Positions 52,331-62,583 of a stretch of 64,000 bases of DNA are shown one piece after another. Position 1 is the first letter of the stretch. Every line of letters begins with the position of its first letter. The stretch is from the NCBI GenBank assembly GCA_021397845.1, contig CM038043.1, positions 126,772,013-126,836,012 on the forward strand, written 5' to 3'. The stretch comes from Areca catechu (lineage: Eukaryota > Streptophyta > Magnoliopsida > Arecales > Arecaceae). A model generated the notes under the pieces. That model made no database searches. It saw only the letters and a list, made by a program, of their open reading frames with translations, and was not told the DNA's origin. Position numbers and translations under genes: made by a program.

Positions 52331-54385
52331 ACCCCGAAGAAGGATGGCACGTGGAGGATGTGTGTTGACAGTCGTGCCATCAATAAAATCACAATCAAGT
52401 ATAGGTTCCCCATCCCTAGACTAGATGACATGCTTGATATGATGGCCGGTGCCATGGTTTTTTCTAAAATTGATCTCAAGAGCGGCTATCATCAGGTTAG
52501 GATTAGACCAGGGGATGAGTGGAAAACAGCCTTCAAAACTAAGGATGGTCTCTTTGAATGGGTTGTTATGCCTTTTGGGTTGTCCAATGCCCCTAGTACT
52601 TTCATGAGGATTATGACCCAGGTACTTAGAGCTTTCATAGGGAAGTTTGTAGTGGTCTATTTTGATGACATCCTGATCTATAATAAGACCCCTGCAGATC
52701 ACCTAGGCCACCTTAGACAAGTCTGTCAAGTTTTGAGGAATGATAGTCTCTACGGTAATCTCAAAAAGTGTGAATTTATGACCAATAGAATTATCTTCCT
52801 TGGATTTGTCGTAACCCCTGACGGCGTGGCTGTTGATCCTGAAAAGATTAGGTCCATAGTAGAATGGCCAGAGCCGACCAGTGTGCATGAAGTCAGAAGT
52901 TTCCAAGGCTTGGCTACCTTCTATAGGCGATTCATCAAGGGGTTTAGTACCGTAGTTGCTCCTATCACAGACTGCATTAGGAAGGGAGAATTTCAGTGGA
53001 CCAAAGCAGCCCATAAAGCCTTCCTAGATCTTAAGGATAGGATGACCCAGGCACCCATTTTAAGACTACCGGACTTTTCAAAGGTATTTGAGGTTGCCTG
53101 TGATGCTTCAGGAGTAGGTATAGGTGGAGTCCTAAGCCAAGATAACCATCCCGTAGCATTCTTTAGTGAAAAACTTAATGATGCTAAGCTTAGGTATTCT
53201 ACCTATGATAAGAAATTTTATGCGGTAATGCAAGCTTTGCGTTACTGGAGACATTATTTGCTACCGCAAGAATTTGTGCTATTTTCGGACCATGAGGCTC
53301 TTAGATTCTTGAATTCTCAGAAGAAGCTTAACCCTAGGCATGTTAAGTGGGTAGAGTATATCCAGTCCTATACTTTTGTTTTGAAGCATAAGGCTGGGTC
53401 TGAAAATAAGGTAGCTGATGCCCTTAGTCGTCGATCTCTGTTGTTGAATTCTGTTAGGGCTGAAGTCATAGGGTTTGAGCAAATCAAAGAGAAATATGAG
53501 TCGTGTCCGGATTTTAAGACTGTGTACCAGGATCTAACTCAAGGACCATCTAGTGAACATAAGGATTATTCCCTTTTAGATGGCTTTCTGTTCTTTAAGA
53601 ATAGGCTTTGCATCCCTAGAACCTCTCTTAGGGAATTCTTGATTTGGGAAACTCATGCTGGAGGCTTAGCTGGCCATTTCAGAAAAGATAAGACCACCCT
53701 GACTATTGAAGACCATTTTTTCTGGCCTAGCTTAAAAAGAGATGTAGCACATATTGTGGCTAGGTGTCGAACCTGCGCTGTTGCCAAACAGCGAAAACAG
53801 AACACCGGCCTCTATACCCCACTCCCTGTCCCAGATCGTCCTTGGCAAGATGTGAGCATGGACTTTGTGTTAGGTTTGCCTAAGACCCAGAGGAGGCATG
53901 ACTCTATCTGTGTTGTAGTAGACCGATTTTCCAAGATGGCCCATTTCTTGCCTTGTTCCCAAACATTTGATGCGTCTAAGGTAGCCACCCTGTTCTTTAA
54001 TGAGATAGTTCGACTCCATGGCTTACCCAAGACCATTGTTTCAGATAGGGATGTTCGGTTCACCAGCTATTTCTGGAAAACCCTTTGGCATAAGTTAGGG
54101 ACGAAACTTAAGTTTTCAACTGCCTATCACCCCCAGACTGACGGCCAAACCGAAGTAGTGAACCGTAGTTTAGGCAATCTGCTAAGGTGTCTTGTTGGTG
54201 AAAACATTAGGAACTGGGATTTGTACTTACCTAGAGCTGAATTTGCATATAATGACTCGGTCAATAGGTCTACGGGTAAGAGTCCATTTGAAATTGTGCA
54301 TGGTTACAAACCCCACACACCTCTTGACCAAGCTCCTTTACCAATCCACACACGGGTCTCCGAGTCTGCCGAAGTTTTTGCATAG
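52310..54385 (+). pseudogene. pol: GalH RT, RNase H and integrase
   Basis: RT: LTPKKDGTWRMCVDSRAINKITIKYRFPIPRLDDMLD, FSKIDLKSGYHQVRI (first Asp), MPFGLSNAPSTFMRIM and VVYFDDILIYN (catalytic pair). RNase H: FEVACDASGVGIGGVLSQD (Asp), the E region YSTYDKKFYAVMQAL, LFSDHEAL (Asp) and KVADALSRR. Integrase: the GH-type N-terminus HAGGLAGHFRKDKT...HIVARCRTCAVAK (HHCC), SMDFVLGLP (Asp), VSDRDVRFTSYFW (Asp) and HPQTDGQTEVVNRSL (Glu). All catalytic acids are present over 691 codons. A TAG at 54383-54385 sits where the frame expects Gln. Confidence 0.93.
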
Positions 54386-55051
54386 CATATAAAAGACTTG
54401 CATAAAGAAATTCAAGCCAAAATAAATTTAAGTAATGAAACTTATAAGAAATTGGCTGATTCTCAAAGGCGAGTCAAAACTTTTGACGAAGGAGACTATG
54501 TAATGATTAGGTTAAGGCCTGAACGGTTTCCTCCTGGAACCGTTAGAAAGTTACATGCTAGGGGAGCTGGACCATTTAGAGTGGTAAAGAGAGTAGGATC
54601 CAATGCCTATGTGCTCGAGTTACCTCCAGAACTAGGCATTAGCTCCACTTTCAACATTACAGACCTAGTAGAGTATAGGGAGCCAGCTGTGATTCCCAGT
54701 GAGGCTTTTGAACCTAATCCTGCTCTTGAGAGTGAACCTGACCCTGTGTGTGCACCAACAAATTGGCCTGTGAGGAAAGAGCAGATTGAAAAGATCCTGG
54801 ATGATCAAGTTATCTCTACTCGTAATCGAGGATACCAAAGATACCTGGTCCGCTGGCTAGGAAGGCCAGATTCTGATGACTCTTGGATCTCCCGAGAAGA
54901 ATTACAAGAGCTGGACCCAGACCTCTTGGAGAGATACCAGAGCCAACTTGATCCATACTCGACAGGGTCGAGTTCCTCCCATCCTGGGAGAATTGGTGCG
55001 GGCACCAGACTCAGAAGAAGACTTCAGAGCTCCATTTGGATCTCTGATTAA
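54386..55051 (+). pseudogene. pol: GalH integrase C-terminus with chromodomain, reading into 3' LTR
   Basis: In the same frame after the stop: HKEIQAKINLSNETYKKLADSQRRVKTFDEGDYVMIRLRPERFPPGTVRKLHARGAGPFRVVKRVGSNAYVLELP (GPY/F-type domain), then VRKEQIEKILDDQVISTRNRGYQRYLVRWLGRPDSDDSWISREELQELDPDLLERY, a chromodomain that in related elements targets integration to particular chromatin. The stop at 55049-55051 lies 58 bases inside the 3' LTR, so the last 19 or so residues are LTR-encoded. Confidence 0.9.
54985..54993 (+). promoter_or_regulatory. GalH polypurine tract
   Basis: tgggagaat directly precedes the LTR start TGGTGCGGG; it lies inside the pol reading frame. Confidence 0.65.
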
Positions 55052-56609
55052 CCTTGCCCGAAGAATTAGGGTTTTTGGTTTGTAATAAGAGTTGACTAGA
55101 TCAACTCAATTTAGCTTGAGTCTATATTACCTGCATTTTTATTTTGTTGAGTCATGTTGACTCAGTAGTGGACTAGGGCTTCAACCTGGGGTGTTACATT
55201 TTCTCCCAAGGCCTAGCAAGTGGACGCCACACTCCCAGCCACACTCCCAGCCATACGCCTGAGTCCAGGGGGTGCCATATCTACATCCAGCAGCCTTTGG
55301 TCCCCACACCATAGATAGCAGCTTCCTTCTCTCATGCGCCAGTTGAGGAGAAATCCACCAGGAGTCCACAAATCAAGGGGGCGGCCCAAGTCTTTCCCAA
55401 AAGAACCAAACTATGAAAGGGAAGAAATTCTCTTGGAGAGAACTTCAAAGAGGCGCCCATTACCTGCCAAAAATATCCAAAACAAAGATGGGAAGGGCCT
55501 TGACTTAGGGAGGAAGAAAAGGAGGAGTCCAAAAGAGTTGATCCATGGAAGGAAAGAAATCCTCTCTTGAAGACCCAAGCAAGGAGGCACCATCTATCTG
55601 CCTTTTATAACCCAAATCAAATTTTTTGGTACCTTGGCCGACCATATGTGTATGGATTATCCTGATTTGTAGATCCCCTCCTTTAGTCCCACATGGGAAG
55701 ATGTAAAACCCTACTCTCTTGTAAAGTCCTATAAATTAAACCCCTCTTGTAAGTTTAAATCAATCAGATGAATGAAACCAAATTTTTTTTTATGAGCAAA
55801 CTTTGTGTTTTCTCTCTTCCGCACTTGCATCCAGGTGTAGAGCTCCGTGAGGGATTAAATCCGGGTTCCCCAGGAACCTTGAGGAGGTGTGAGATCTCCA
55901 AAACCCAAACCCTAGGTTAGCCACTCCACTCCCAAACCCTAGCCGCCCATCACCCTTCTCTTTCCACTAAGCCCTAGCATATTCCACCTCCCACGGCCTC
56001 TCTCTCCAAGTCCAGGCCGACCACCAACATCCAGCTCCAGTCCGGATACTTCAGATCCAAAGCCCTTTCCAGAGGGAGTCGAATCAGCCTTCAAGAGAAT
56101 CCGGATCTCAGCGACATCAGCCATCAAGTTCTTTGAACTGGTAAATCCTTCCTTGAGTCTCTGAATCTATCACTTGTTTTTCTTCTTCCCAGATCTTGAG
56201 TCCAGGAGAAGCCGACCAAACCACAAGACCAGTATTGGAGGATCCATTGCGAAGATAGCCGAATCCGAGGATCCAATAATCTGCTCGAGAGAGTTCTTCC
56301 ATCCAAATTCTGAGAAGATCACTGTCTGGTTGGTAAACCATCTCTCCTCTCTATTTCTGTTCTGTTGAAAGTTCAGAGCGAAACCCTAGGTCTGGGAGTT
56401 TCTCAACCCCCAGCGATCCGATACTTCTGAACTACTCTGATAATTTAGTTTCTTCTAAATTGTGCTTTCAATCCTTACCTAGTTTCCTTCAACTTAGTTT
56501 AGCTTTACTTTGAGTCAAAGCCAATTTCTGAAATATAAAAAAAAAAGAAAAAAGAAATTAATCCTAAATTTACTTCTGCATACGCTTCTTTGTTCTTTGT
56601 TCTGCATCA
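54994..56609 (+). repeat. GalH 3' LTR
   Basis: 1616 bp, ending CTGCATCA; about 98% identical to the 5' LTR by eye. Confidence 0.95.
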
Positions 56610-56614
56610 GGTTT
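56610..56614. repeat. GalH right target-site duplication GGTTT
   Basis: It matches GATTT at 47777-47781 except for one base. Confidence 0.75.
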
Positions 56615-58430
56615 CCTCTTCATCCCTTCTTTGTGAAAATTTTTAACCTCTATCAATTAGTCCTAGCTCAATTGACTTCGAACAGCTTTAGAAATATTTG
56701 TTGATTTTTAGTCCTTTATAAACTTCATAAAGTAGAGCCTAGAACTTCTTTGTTTACTTCCTTTTATGTTATGAAAAAAATTTTCATGGTGAAAGATGGT
56801 GGGTCATCGGCCCCCGTCTAGGCCGAAGACTAATTAAGGGAACTCTTAGTGCCATACATGGGTGGAAACCCTATTTCTTTTTCATCTATTATCCATCCTG
56901 GGGCTTTAATATCGAATGGAAGACTCCACGTTTAGATGCAAACATCGGGAAAAGAGTCTTGAAGGCCGATCATAAGGACTTCAAGACATTATCAAGTCCG
57001 GGAGTTCCTCTAGCCAAGGAACTATTAAGAGGACAAAATCTTCATCTCGCTCATATTAGCGAGGTTCCGACATTAGGTATAGAAGTAGTCGGCTTTAGTT
57101 CTTTTTTCAAAATCTACTATGTTCTTCCGATGACTGACCTGAGAATTCCTATTTCTTTGATTGCAGATGAACTGATGAAGCCTAACCTTGAAAAACTTTG
57201 ACAGGCATTCAAAAAGAGAGCAGTACTGGTTCATCAAAAAGAATCCGAAGTCTGAAAGAATGCTAGGGTCGAAGGAACTTCCAGGACAACTCCAACAAGG
57301 ATCACATCTGACGAAGATGATGCCCTTTCGATGGAGCCTCCTTCAAGGAGTTCACCCCCCTTGTCCATTCTAGAATGATCTATCCCAACTCCAATTATTA
57401 GAGAGCCACTCCTTGCTTCTTGAAAAGATAAAAGAAAAGCAAAAGGAAAGGCTACCCAAACCGAAGAGGGTGCAAGGAGGAATGCTCTAGTAGATAGAAA
57501 GTATCACGTAGATTTTTCAACCTTTTCTGATGGATGGGGCTTGGTGAACCCCGAATTAGCTAGGGAGACACTGAAGCATACTCTCCTCCCTCTAGATTAG
57601 GAAGTCAGCAAAATCTGATGCATCGAGGATATATCTGATTCAGCATTTTCATCTATGCTGCAGGTAAATATTGTTTCTTCTTTTCTTCCTTTTAATATAG
57701 TGTTCGACTTTGCTAACTTCATATTTCATATGGTCAATGCAATTGGTTCATGATGTCTCCCTCATGGAAGAGAGCATCATTGAATTCAAAGACTATAATA
57801 AGAGAATGAAAGAAAACTTCCAAATAGATAAGGCCGAGAGAGAAGTAGACGAGGAGTTCAAGAAGGCCATGGAAGAAAAGCTTGCTCTAAGTGATGCTAC
57901 AGTTCAGAATCTAAAGGCCGAACTAGAAAAGGCTCAATCAAAGAATTCTGAACAAGAGGGAAAGCTTAAGAAGAAGAAGAAGAAGAAGAAGATTCGATCT
58001 TTAGAAAATTCAGCCAAAGAAGCTTAATAGAAGACTGAAGAAGTAGTCAAAAAGGTCGATGAAGCAGTCAAAAGAGCTGAAGTAGCGGCTGAAGAAATAA
58101 AGACCTTAAAAGATCAAGTAAATAGGGCAGTCGAGGACTATAAAAATTCTTTGGCTTTTGATGATGAAATAATCGAAGCAGGAACCTTTAGCTATCGAAC
58201 GGGTTTCAATGATAGGATAAATGTACAAAAATTTTACCCAAATCTTAACATTTTGAATATTCTGCTATTCATTCTTGAAGAAATAGAAGAGCCTGGATCT
58301 CCAAAAGGTCCTTTTGAAGAAGTCCATGTCACAATCGAAGAAGTAGTTGGAGAGGAAACACTGGCGGTTGCCGACCCAATCGATCTAACTCAAGCTAAAG
58401 ACACTCTAGATGAAGACAATCCGTAAGTTT
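56615..58430 (+). pseudogene. TatG accessory ORF, remainder (domain, introns, coiled coil, acidic tail)
   Basis: The ORF resumes at PLHPFFVKIFNLYQLVLAQLTSNSFRNIC (compare TatB PLHPLFVEIFNFYRVTPVQLTPNSIRAIC). A degraded WK-FFF block follows near 56860-56900 (MGGNPISFSSI after a frame change). An intron 57077-57166 (TTAG|GTATAG to GATTGCAG|ATGAAC, 90 bp) and a second at 57664-57742 follow. Then VHDVSLMEESIIEF opens a Lys/Glu coiled coil with a run of nine Lys (about 57970-57996), and an acidic FDDEIIEAGTFSYRTGFNDRINVQKFYPNLNI tail ends near 58425. Stops are present. TatB has the same order. Function unknown. Confidence 0.7.
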
Positions 58431-58723
58431 TTTTTTTGTAAGATAATGTACATGTTATTGACTCTGTTATTGATTTTGATGATAAACAAAATACTTAAGT
58501 ATAAATTGAGTACTAACTATTTCTTTAAAGTATATTTTTATGTAAAAATGTACTCATCAATTCAACAAGATTTGATTGCTCGTCAAAATGAAGAAGTCCC
58601 TTCCATGAATGAAAGATTAGTTTTAAATGGACTTAAGTACTTGAAGATTGCTTGAAAGGACTTGGTTATTCTAGCACAAATTATTTCAGCAGGGGTTCAA
58701 TGGTTTTTGAAGAAATCTCAGCA

Positions 58724-59095
58724 AGTGTCGACTCAAGGTGTCGACTCATAACAGTGGAAGTGTCGACTCAAGCCGGTACACAAAAAGAGTGTTAGATGGC
58801 ATAGCTGAAGTATCAACTCATGCCAGTCAAGTATCGACTCAAGGTGTCGACTCAAGGATCAGCTCAAGGCCTAAGAAAATTTTAAAATAGAACTTGCTAA
58901 AATTGAAGACTTGCCTGGTATCGATTCATGGATGTCAAGTGTCGACTCAAGTGTCGACTCACCAGAAGAAGTGTCAACTCACCTAAGAATTTTAGAGAGC
59001 TTCAATGAAGATATTTGAACTTAGTGTCGACTCAGGGAACATAAGTGTCGACCCTAAGTATCGACTCACAGCTTGAAGTGTCGACACTTGGAGTT
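58724..59095 (+). repeat. Dispersed TGTCGACTCA decamers in SireI LTR
   Basis: About fourteen exact or near-exact copies of tgtcgactca (some tatcgactca or tgtcaactca) at irregular spacing of 10-60 bases. Each exact copy holds the palindrome GTCGAC. Confidence 0.88.
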
Positions 59096-59499
59096 TTGGA
59101 AACAGTAATAGCTAGTTTTTCAAATACAAAACTCGGCCCTCTTGGCTCCCAATGGCTAATTTTTCATGTCTAACGGCCATAAACTGACTTTGAGGCCTTG
59201 AAAATGTTTTTAAGTGATTTAAATCAAATCTAAACACAAGAGGATCAATAAGAGGAAATGAAAAGCAAGTACATTCACTCCCATTCATTGAGAGCAACCA
59301 CCTTCAAGCAAAGAGAAGTCTCAAAGCATTCAAAACCTTCAAGAGTATTCAAGTCCAACATTTTTTAGCATTGATTGAGGCTTCATCAAGTTGAAGATAG
59401 CAATTCCTCAAAGCTTCAAATAGATATCTGCTTTTATTTAGAAAGCTTTTCTTGTCGCTTTACTTTAACTCTATCTTTGTTGTAAAGGTTTTTGGTTAG

Positions 59500-59690
59500 C
59501 CTATTGGAAAATCAAGGAGGTTATTGGTTAGCCTTGAAAACCAAAGAGTTTTTTAATTAGCCTTGAAAACCAAGAAGGTTATTGGTTAGCCTTGAAAACC
59601 AAGGAGGTTATTGGTGAGCCTTAAAACCAATTAGGTTCTTGGTTAGCCTGCAAAACCAAGGGAGGTTTTGACTTGTGAGCCTTGTGAAAA
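59500..59690 (+). repeat. Short tandem repeat in SireI LTR
   Basis: About five units of 'ggttattggttagccttgaaaaccaagga' with variation, roughly 30-40 bp each. Confidence 0.85.
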
Positions 59691-60024
59691 TAAGTTATGT
59701 TTTGATTAGTGATCCCAGAAAACTAATCGACTGTAATTGATGGAGATTATAGTGAATTTCCAAGTAGACCTTGTAAAGTGGATGTAGGTGCATTGGAAAG
59801 CACCGAACCACTATACTTGAATTGTATTTGTGATTGCTTCTCTCTCTCTCTCTCTTTCTCTTGCTCTTATATTTATTACTTTCAAATTTCTGCTGTATAC
59901 TCTTTAAGAGCATATTACTATTGCATCTCATTGCACTTAAGTTGTGTATTGAATTAGTGCACACTTGTATTTAATTTGTTAGAAATCCAATTCACCCCCT
60001 TCTTAGATTGCTTACTGGGCAACA

Positions 60025-60040
60025 AGTGGTATTAGAGCCA
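60025..60040 (+). promoter_or_regulatory. SireI primer-binding site
   Basis: AGTGGTATTAGAGCCA directly follows the LTR; it is initiator-Met type with one C-to-T change. Confidence 0.78.
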
Positions 60041-60081
60041 CGTTCTTAGTATATAGATCTAACCACCTTGAGTAAAGATCT

Positions 60082-61500
60082 ATGGCAACCCCCCTAAGTA
60101 CTAGTATAATTGAGGGACAAGCCTCAAATAGACCTCCATATTTTAATGAAATAAATTATACTTATTGAAAAACTAAGATGAGAATTTATATGCATTCAAT
60201 AGATTATAATTTATAGAAAGTTATTAATAAGGGTCCACATATTCCTTTGATTGTAGTTAATGGTGTTTCCATCCTAAAGCTCGAAGAGGATTGGGATAAA
60301 AATGATATTAAATAATTCAAAATTAATGTGAAAGCAATGAATCTCCTTTATTATGCATTAGATCCCAGTGAATTCAATAGGATTTCTACATGCATATCTA
60401 CTAAAGATATATGGGATATACTTGAAAATACCCATGAGGGTACTGATCAAGTGAAGAACACAAAAGTAAATATATTAGTGCATACTTATGAGATGTTTCG
60501 AATGGAACCAAATGAATCTATCTTTGACATGTACACTAAATTTATAAACATTATTAATGGCATGAGAAGTTTAGGTAAAATCATGTTTAATGCTAATCTT
60601 GTCAATAAAATTCTTAGGTCACTTCCATCTTCATGGAATCCAAAGGTGACCACTATACAAGAAGCCAAAGATGTTGACAAATTATCCTTGGAGCAGCTAG
60701 TGGGATCGCTCATGACTTATGAGCTAAATCTGAAGCAAAAATCTATGGACTTAGATAAAAAGAAAAAGGGGATAGCCTTCAAGTCTACAATTCAAGAAGA
60801 ATCCTCATGTGAAGAATTAGAAGAAGAAGAAAAGGATGAGAGTGAGGAAGCCCTTCTAGAAAGGAAGTTCAGAAGATTTATGAAAGGAAGAAAATTTCCT
60901 TACAAGAAAAGGTTCCAAACAAGTAAAGACAAGGAAAAAGAAAAGGAGAAAGAAAAAGAAAAGGAGAAATTAGCTATATGCTTCGAATGCAAGAAGCTAG
61001 GACATTATAAGTTTGATTGTCCTCTTCTAAAGAAATCAAGAAAAAAACTTAGAAAGAAAGCTATGATGGTGACCTAGAGTGATAGCGAGGACTCCGGCTT
61101 AGATGAAGAACCAACTGAAGTCGCCAATTTATGTTTCATGGCACAACAAGAACAAGAAGAGATAATTTCTGACTTTGAAGTAGATTTTACTATTGATGAA
61201 TTGAAAAATGCATTTGATGATATGATGCATGATTATAAATTGATTTTATTTGAAAATAAAAAATTTAAAAAGCATGCAAATAGTTTTTCACATGAAAATA
61301 ATTCTTTTTTAAATGAAGTTAGTGAATTGAAAAGTAAACTTGATGTTTTAGAAAAGAAAAACAAAGCTTTAATAATGAAAAATAAAGTTTTAAAAAGACC
61401 TAAAGCTATTATTTTAAATGGTGATCTTTTAAAGAAAAACAAAGATTTAGAGATATAAAACAAAAATTATAAAGATGAACTTGATAAAATAAAATCCTAT
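60082..61500 (+). pseudogene. gag: SireI gag
   Basis: ATG 60082 gives MATPLSTSIIEGQASNRPPYFNEINY. Stops at 60166 and 60215 replace expected Trp codons (Y-stop-K-T-K-M). The UBN2 core NLLYYALDPSEFNRISTCISTKDIWDILENTHEGTDQVKNTKVNILVHTYEMFRM and LPSSWNPKVTTIQEAKDV-KLSLEQLVGSLMTYEL follow. Next are an acidic stretch, a KEK repeat (about 60930-60970), the zinc knuckle CFECKKLGHYKFDC, a stop at 61075, and a coiled-coil segment (61138-61458). It is typical of SIRE-type gag, which is long with a coiled coil after the zinc knuckle. Confidence 0.85.
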
Positions 61501-62583
61501 ATTGAAAAGTTCACTTATAGTTCTGAAAAACTAAATCTTCTTTTAAATAATCAAAGAGCTATTTTTAACAAAGCAGGATTGGGATACAAACCTCAAAAAT
61601 AGCAAAGGTATTTCAAAAATTTCTTTATACCTGCATCATCAAGCATTACATATTTTTCATGCAAAAAATTAGGTCATAAAGCTTTTCAATTCAATTTAAG
61701 AAAAATCAATAATTTTGAAAAGATTTGCGTTCCAAAAGGAACCAATTTAATCACTAACCCTAAATGACCTAAGTTGGCTTGGGTATCTAAAATCAAAACT
61801 TGATTTGTTTTACAGGTGTGTCTTGCAACCAAGATAAACAAAAGACTATGGTATCTTGATAGTGGTTGTTCAAGACACATGATATGAGATGTGAAGCAAT
61901 TCACCTCTTTTAAGGTAATAAATGGAGAGAGTGTGACCTTTGGAGATAATGGTAAAGGAAAAATCATTGGTACTAGTAAGGTTCACATCACCCCTTCTGC
62001 TTGTATCAATAATATACTTTTAGTTGAAGGTTTAAAGAATAATCTATTAAGTATTAGTCAGTTTTGCAATAAGTATTTTCAAGTTATTTTCGAATCATCT
62101 TTTTGCATGATTGCTAGTCCTGGTAAAAATGGAGTAAGATTCATTGAAAAAAGGCATGGTAATATATGTCTAGTAGATTTGGATAATCAATCTTTACCAA
62201 ATAGAGAATGCCTAGTTGCAATGAATTCTACTATAAATGAGACTAGTTGTCTTTGGCATCATAGACTAGGTCATGCTAGCATGTATTTACTTTCAAAACT
62301 TTCTAAAAAGGATTTAGTAAGAGATTTGCCAAAACTTAGTTTTGAAAAGGATAAAGTTTGTGAAGCATGCAAATTTGGAAAACAAATAAAAACATCTTTT
62401 AAATCTAAAGGTTTTGTTATAACTACTAGGCCATTAAAACTAATCCATATGGATCTCTTTGAACCAACTAGAACATCTAGTCTAGGAGGTAAGATATATG
62501 GATTAGTTATAGTGGATGATTTTTCATGGTTTACATGGATTTTATTTCTTTCTTATAAAGACGAATCATTTCAGCATTCATGA
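61501..62583 (+). pseudogene. pol: SireI protease and integrase start
   Basis: In the gag register it shows a second knuckle-like YFSCKKLGHKAFQF, then LWYLDSGCSRHM (protease, DSG intact) followed by a stop at 61887, then FGDNGKGKIIGTSKV, NNLLSISQFC, the gag_pre-integrase LWHHRLGHASMYLLSKLSKKDLVRDLP, CEACKFGKQIKTSFKSK (HHCC) and LIHMDLFEPTRTSSLGGKIYGLVIVDDFSWFTW (first catalytic Asp). The frame breaks at about 62575. Confidence 0.87.

Larger units (their letters stand above)
47782..56609 (+). mobile_element. GalH: chromovirus (Galadriel/CRM-like Ty3/gypsy) inserted in the TatG accessory ORF
   Basis: LTRs of 1617 and 1616 bp with TG...CA ends, an initiator-Met primer site, a long leader, gag with two zinc knuckles, protease, RT, RNase H, integrase and a C-terminal chromodomain. 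A 5-bp duplication with one mismatch flanks it. By eye there are about 30 LTR differences (about 2%). Four lesions are seen in the coding frame: stop at 50768, frame change near 51400, one-base deletion near 52319, stop at 54383. The lineage name rests on the RT style and chromodomain and is moderately sure. Confidence 0.92.
45706..58464 (-). mobile_element. TatG: minus-strand Tat element 3' part, interrupted by GalH and SireI
   Basis: From left to right it has a minus-strand LTR, an inverted polypurine-like tract, a plus-strand TATA box, the accessory ORF (N-terminal part to 47781, then GalH, then the rest from 56610) and the ORF end at 58425, where SireI begins. The gag-pol part lies beyond the right edge of the window or is lost. 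Orientation is inferred from the accessory ORF, which is antisense in Tat elements. Confidence 0.65.
58465..60024 (+). repeat. SireI 5' LTR
   Basis: It probably starts TGTTATTGATTTTGATGATA (an alternative TG is at 58453) and ends GGGCAACA at 60024. It includes a cluster of TGTCGACTCA motifs, a roughly 30-40 bp repeat around 'ggttattggttagccttgaa' (59500-59690), and a CT microsatellite at 59839-59862. Confidence 0.7.
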
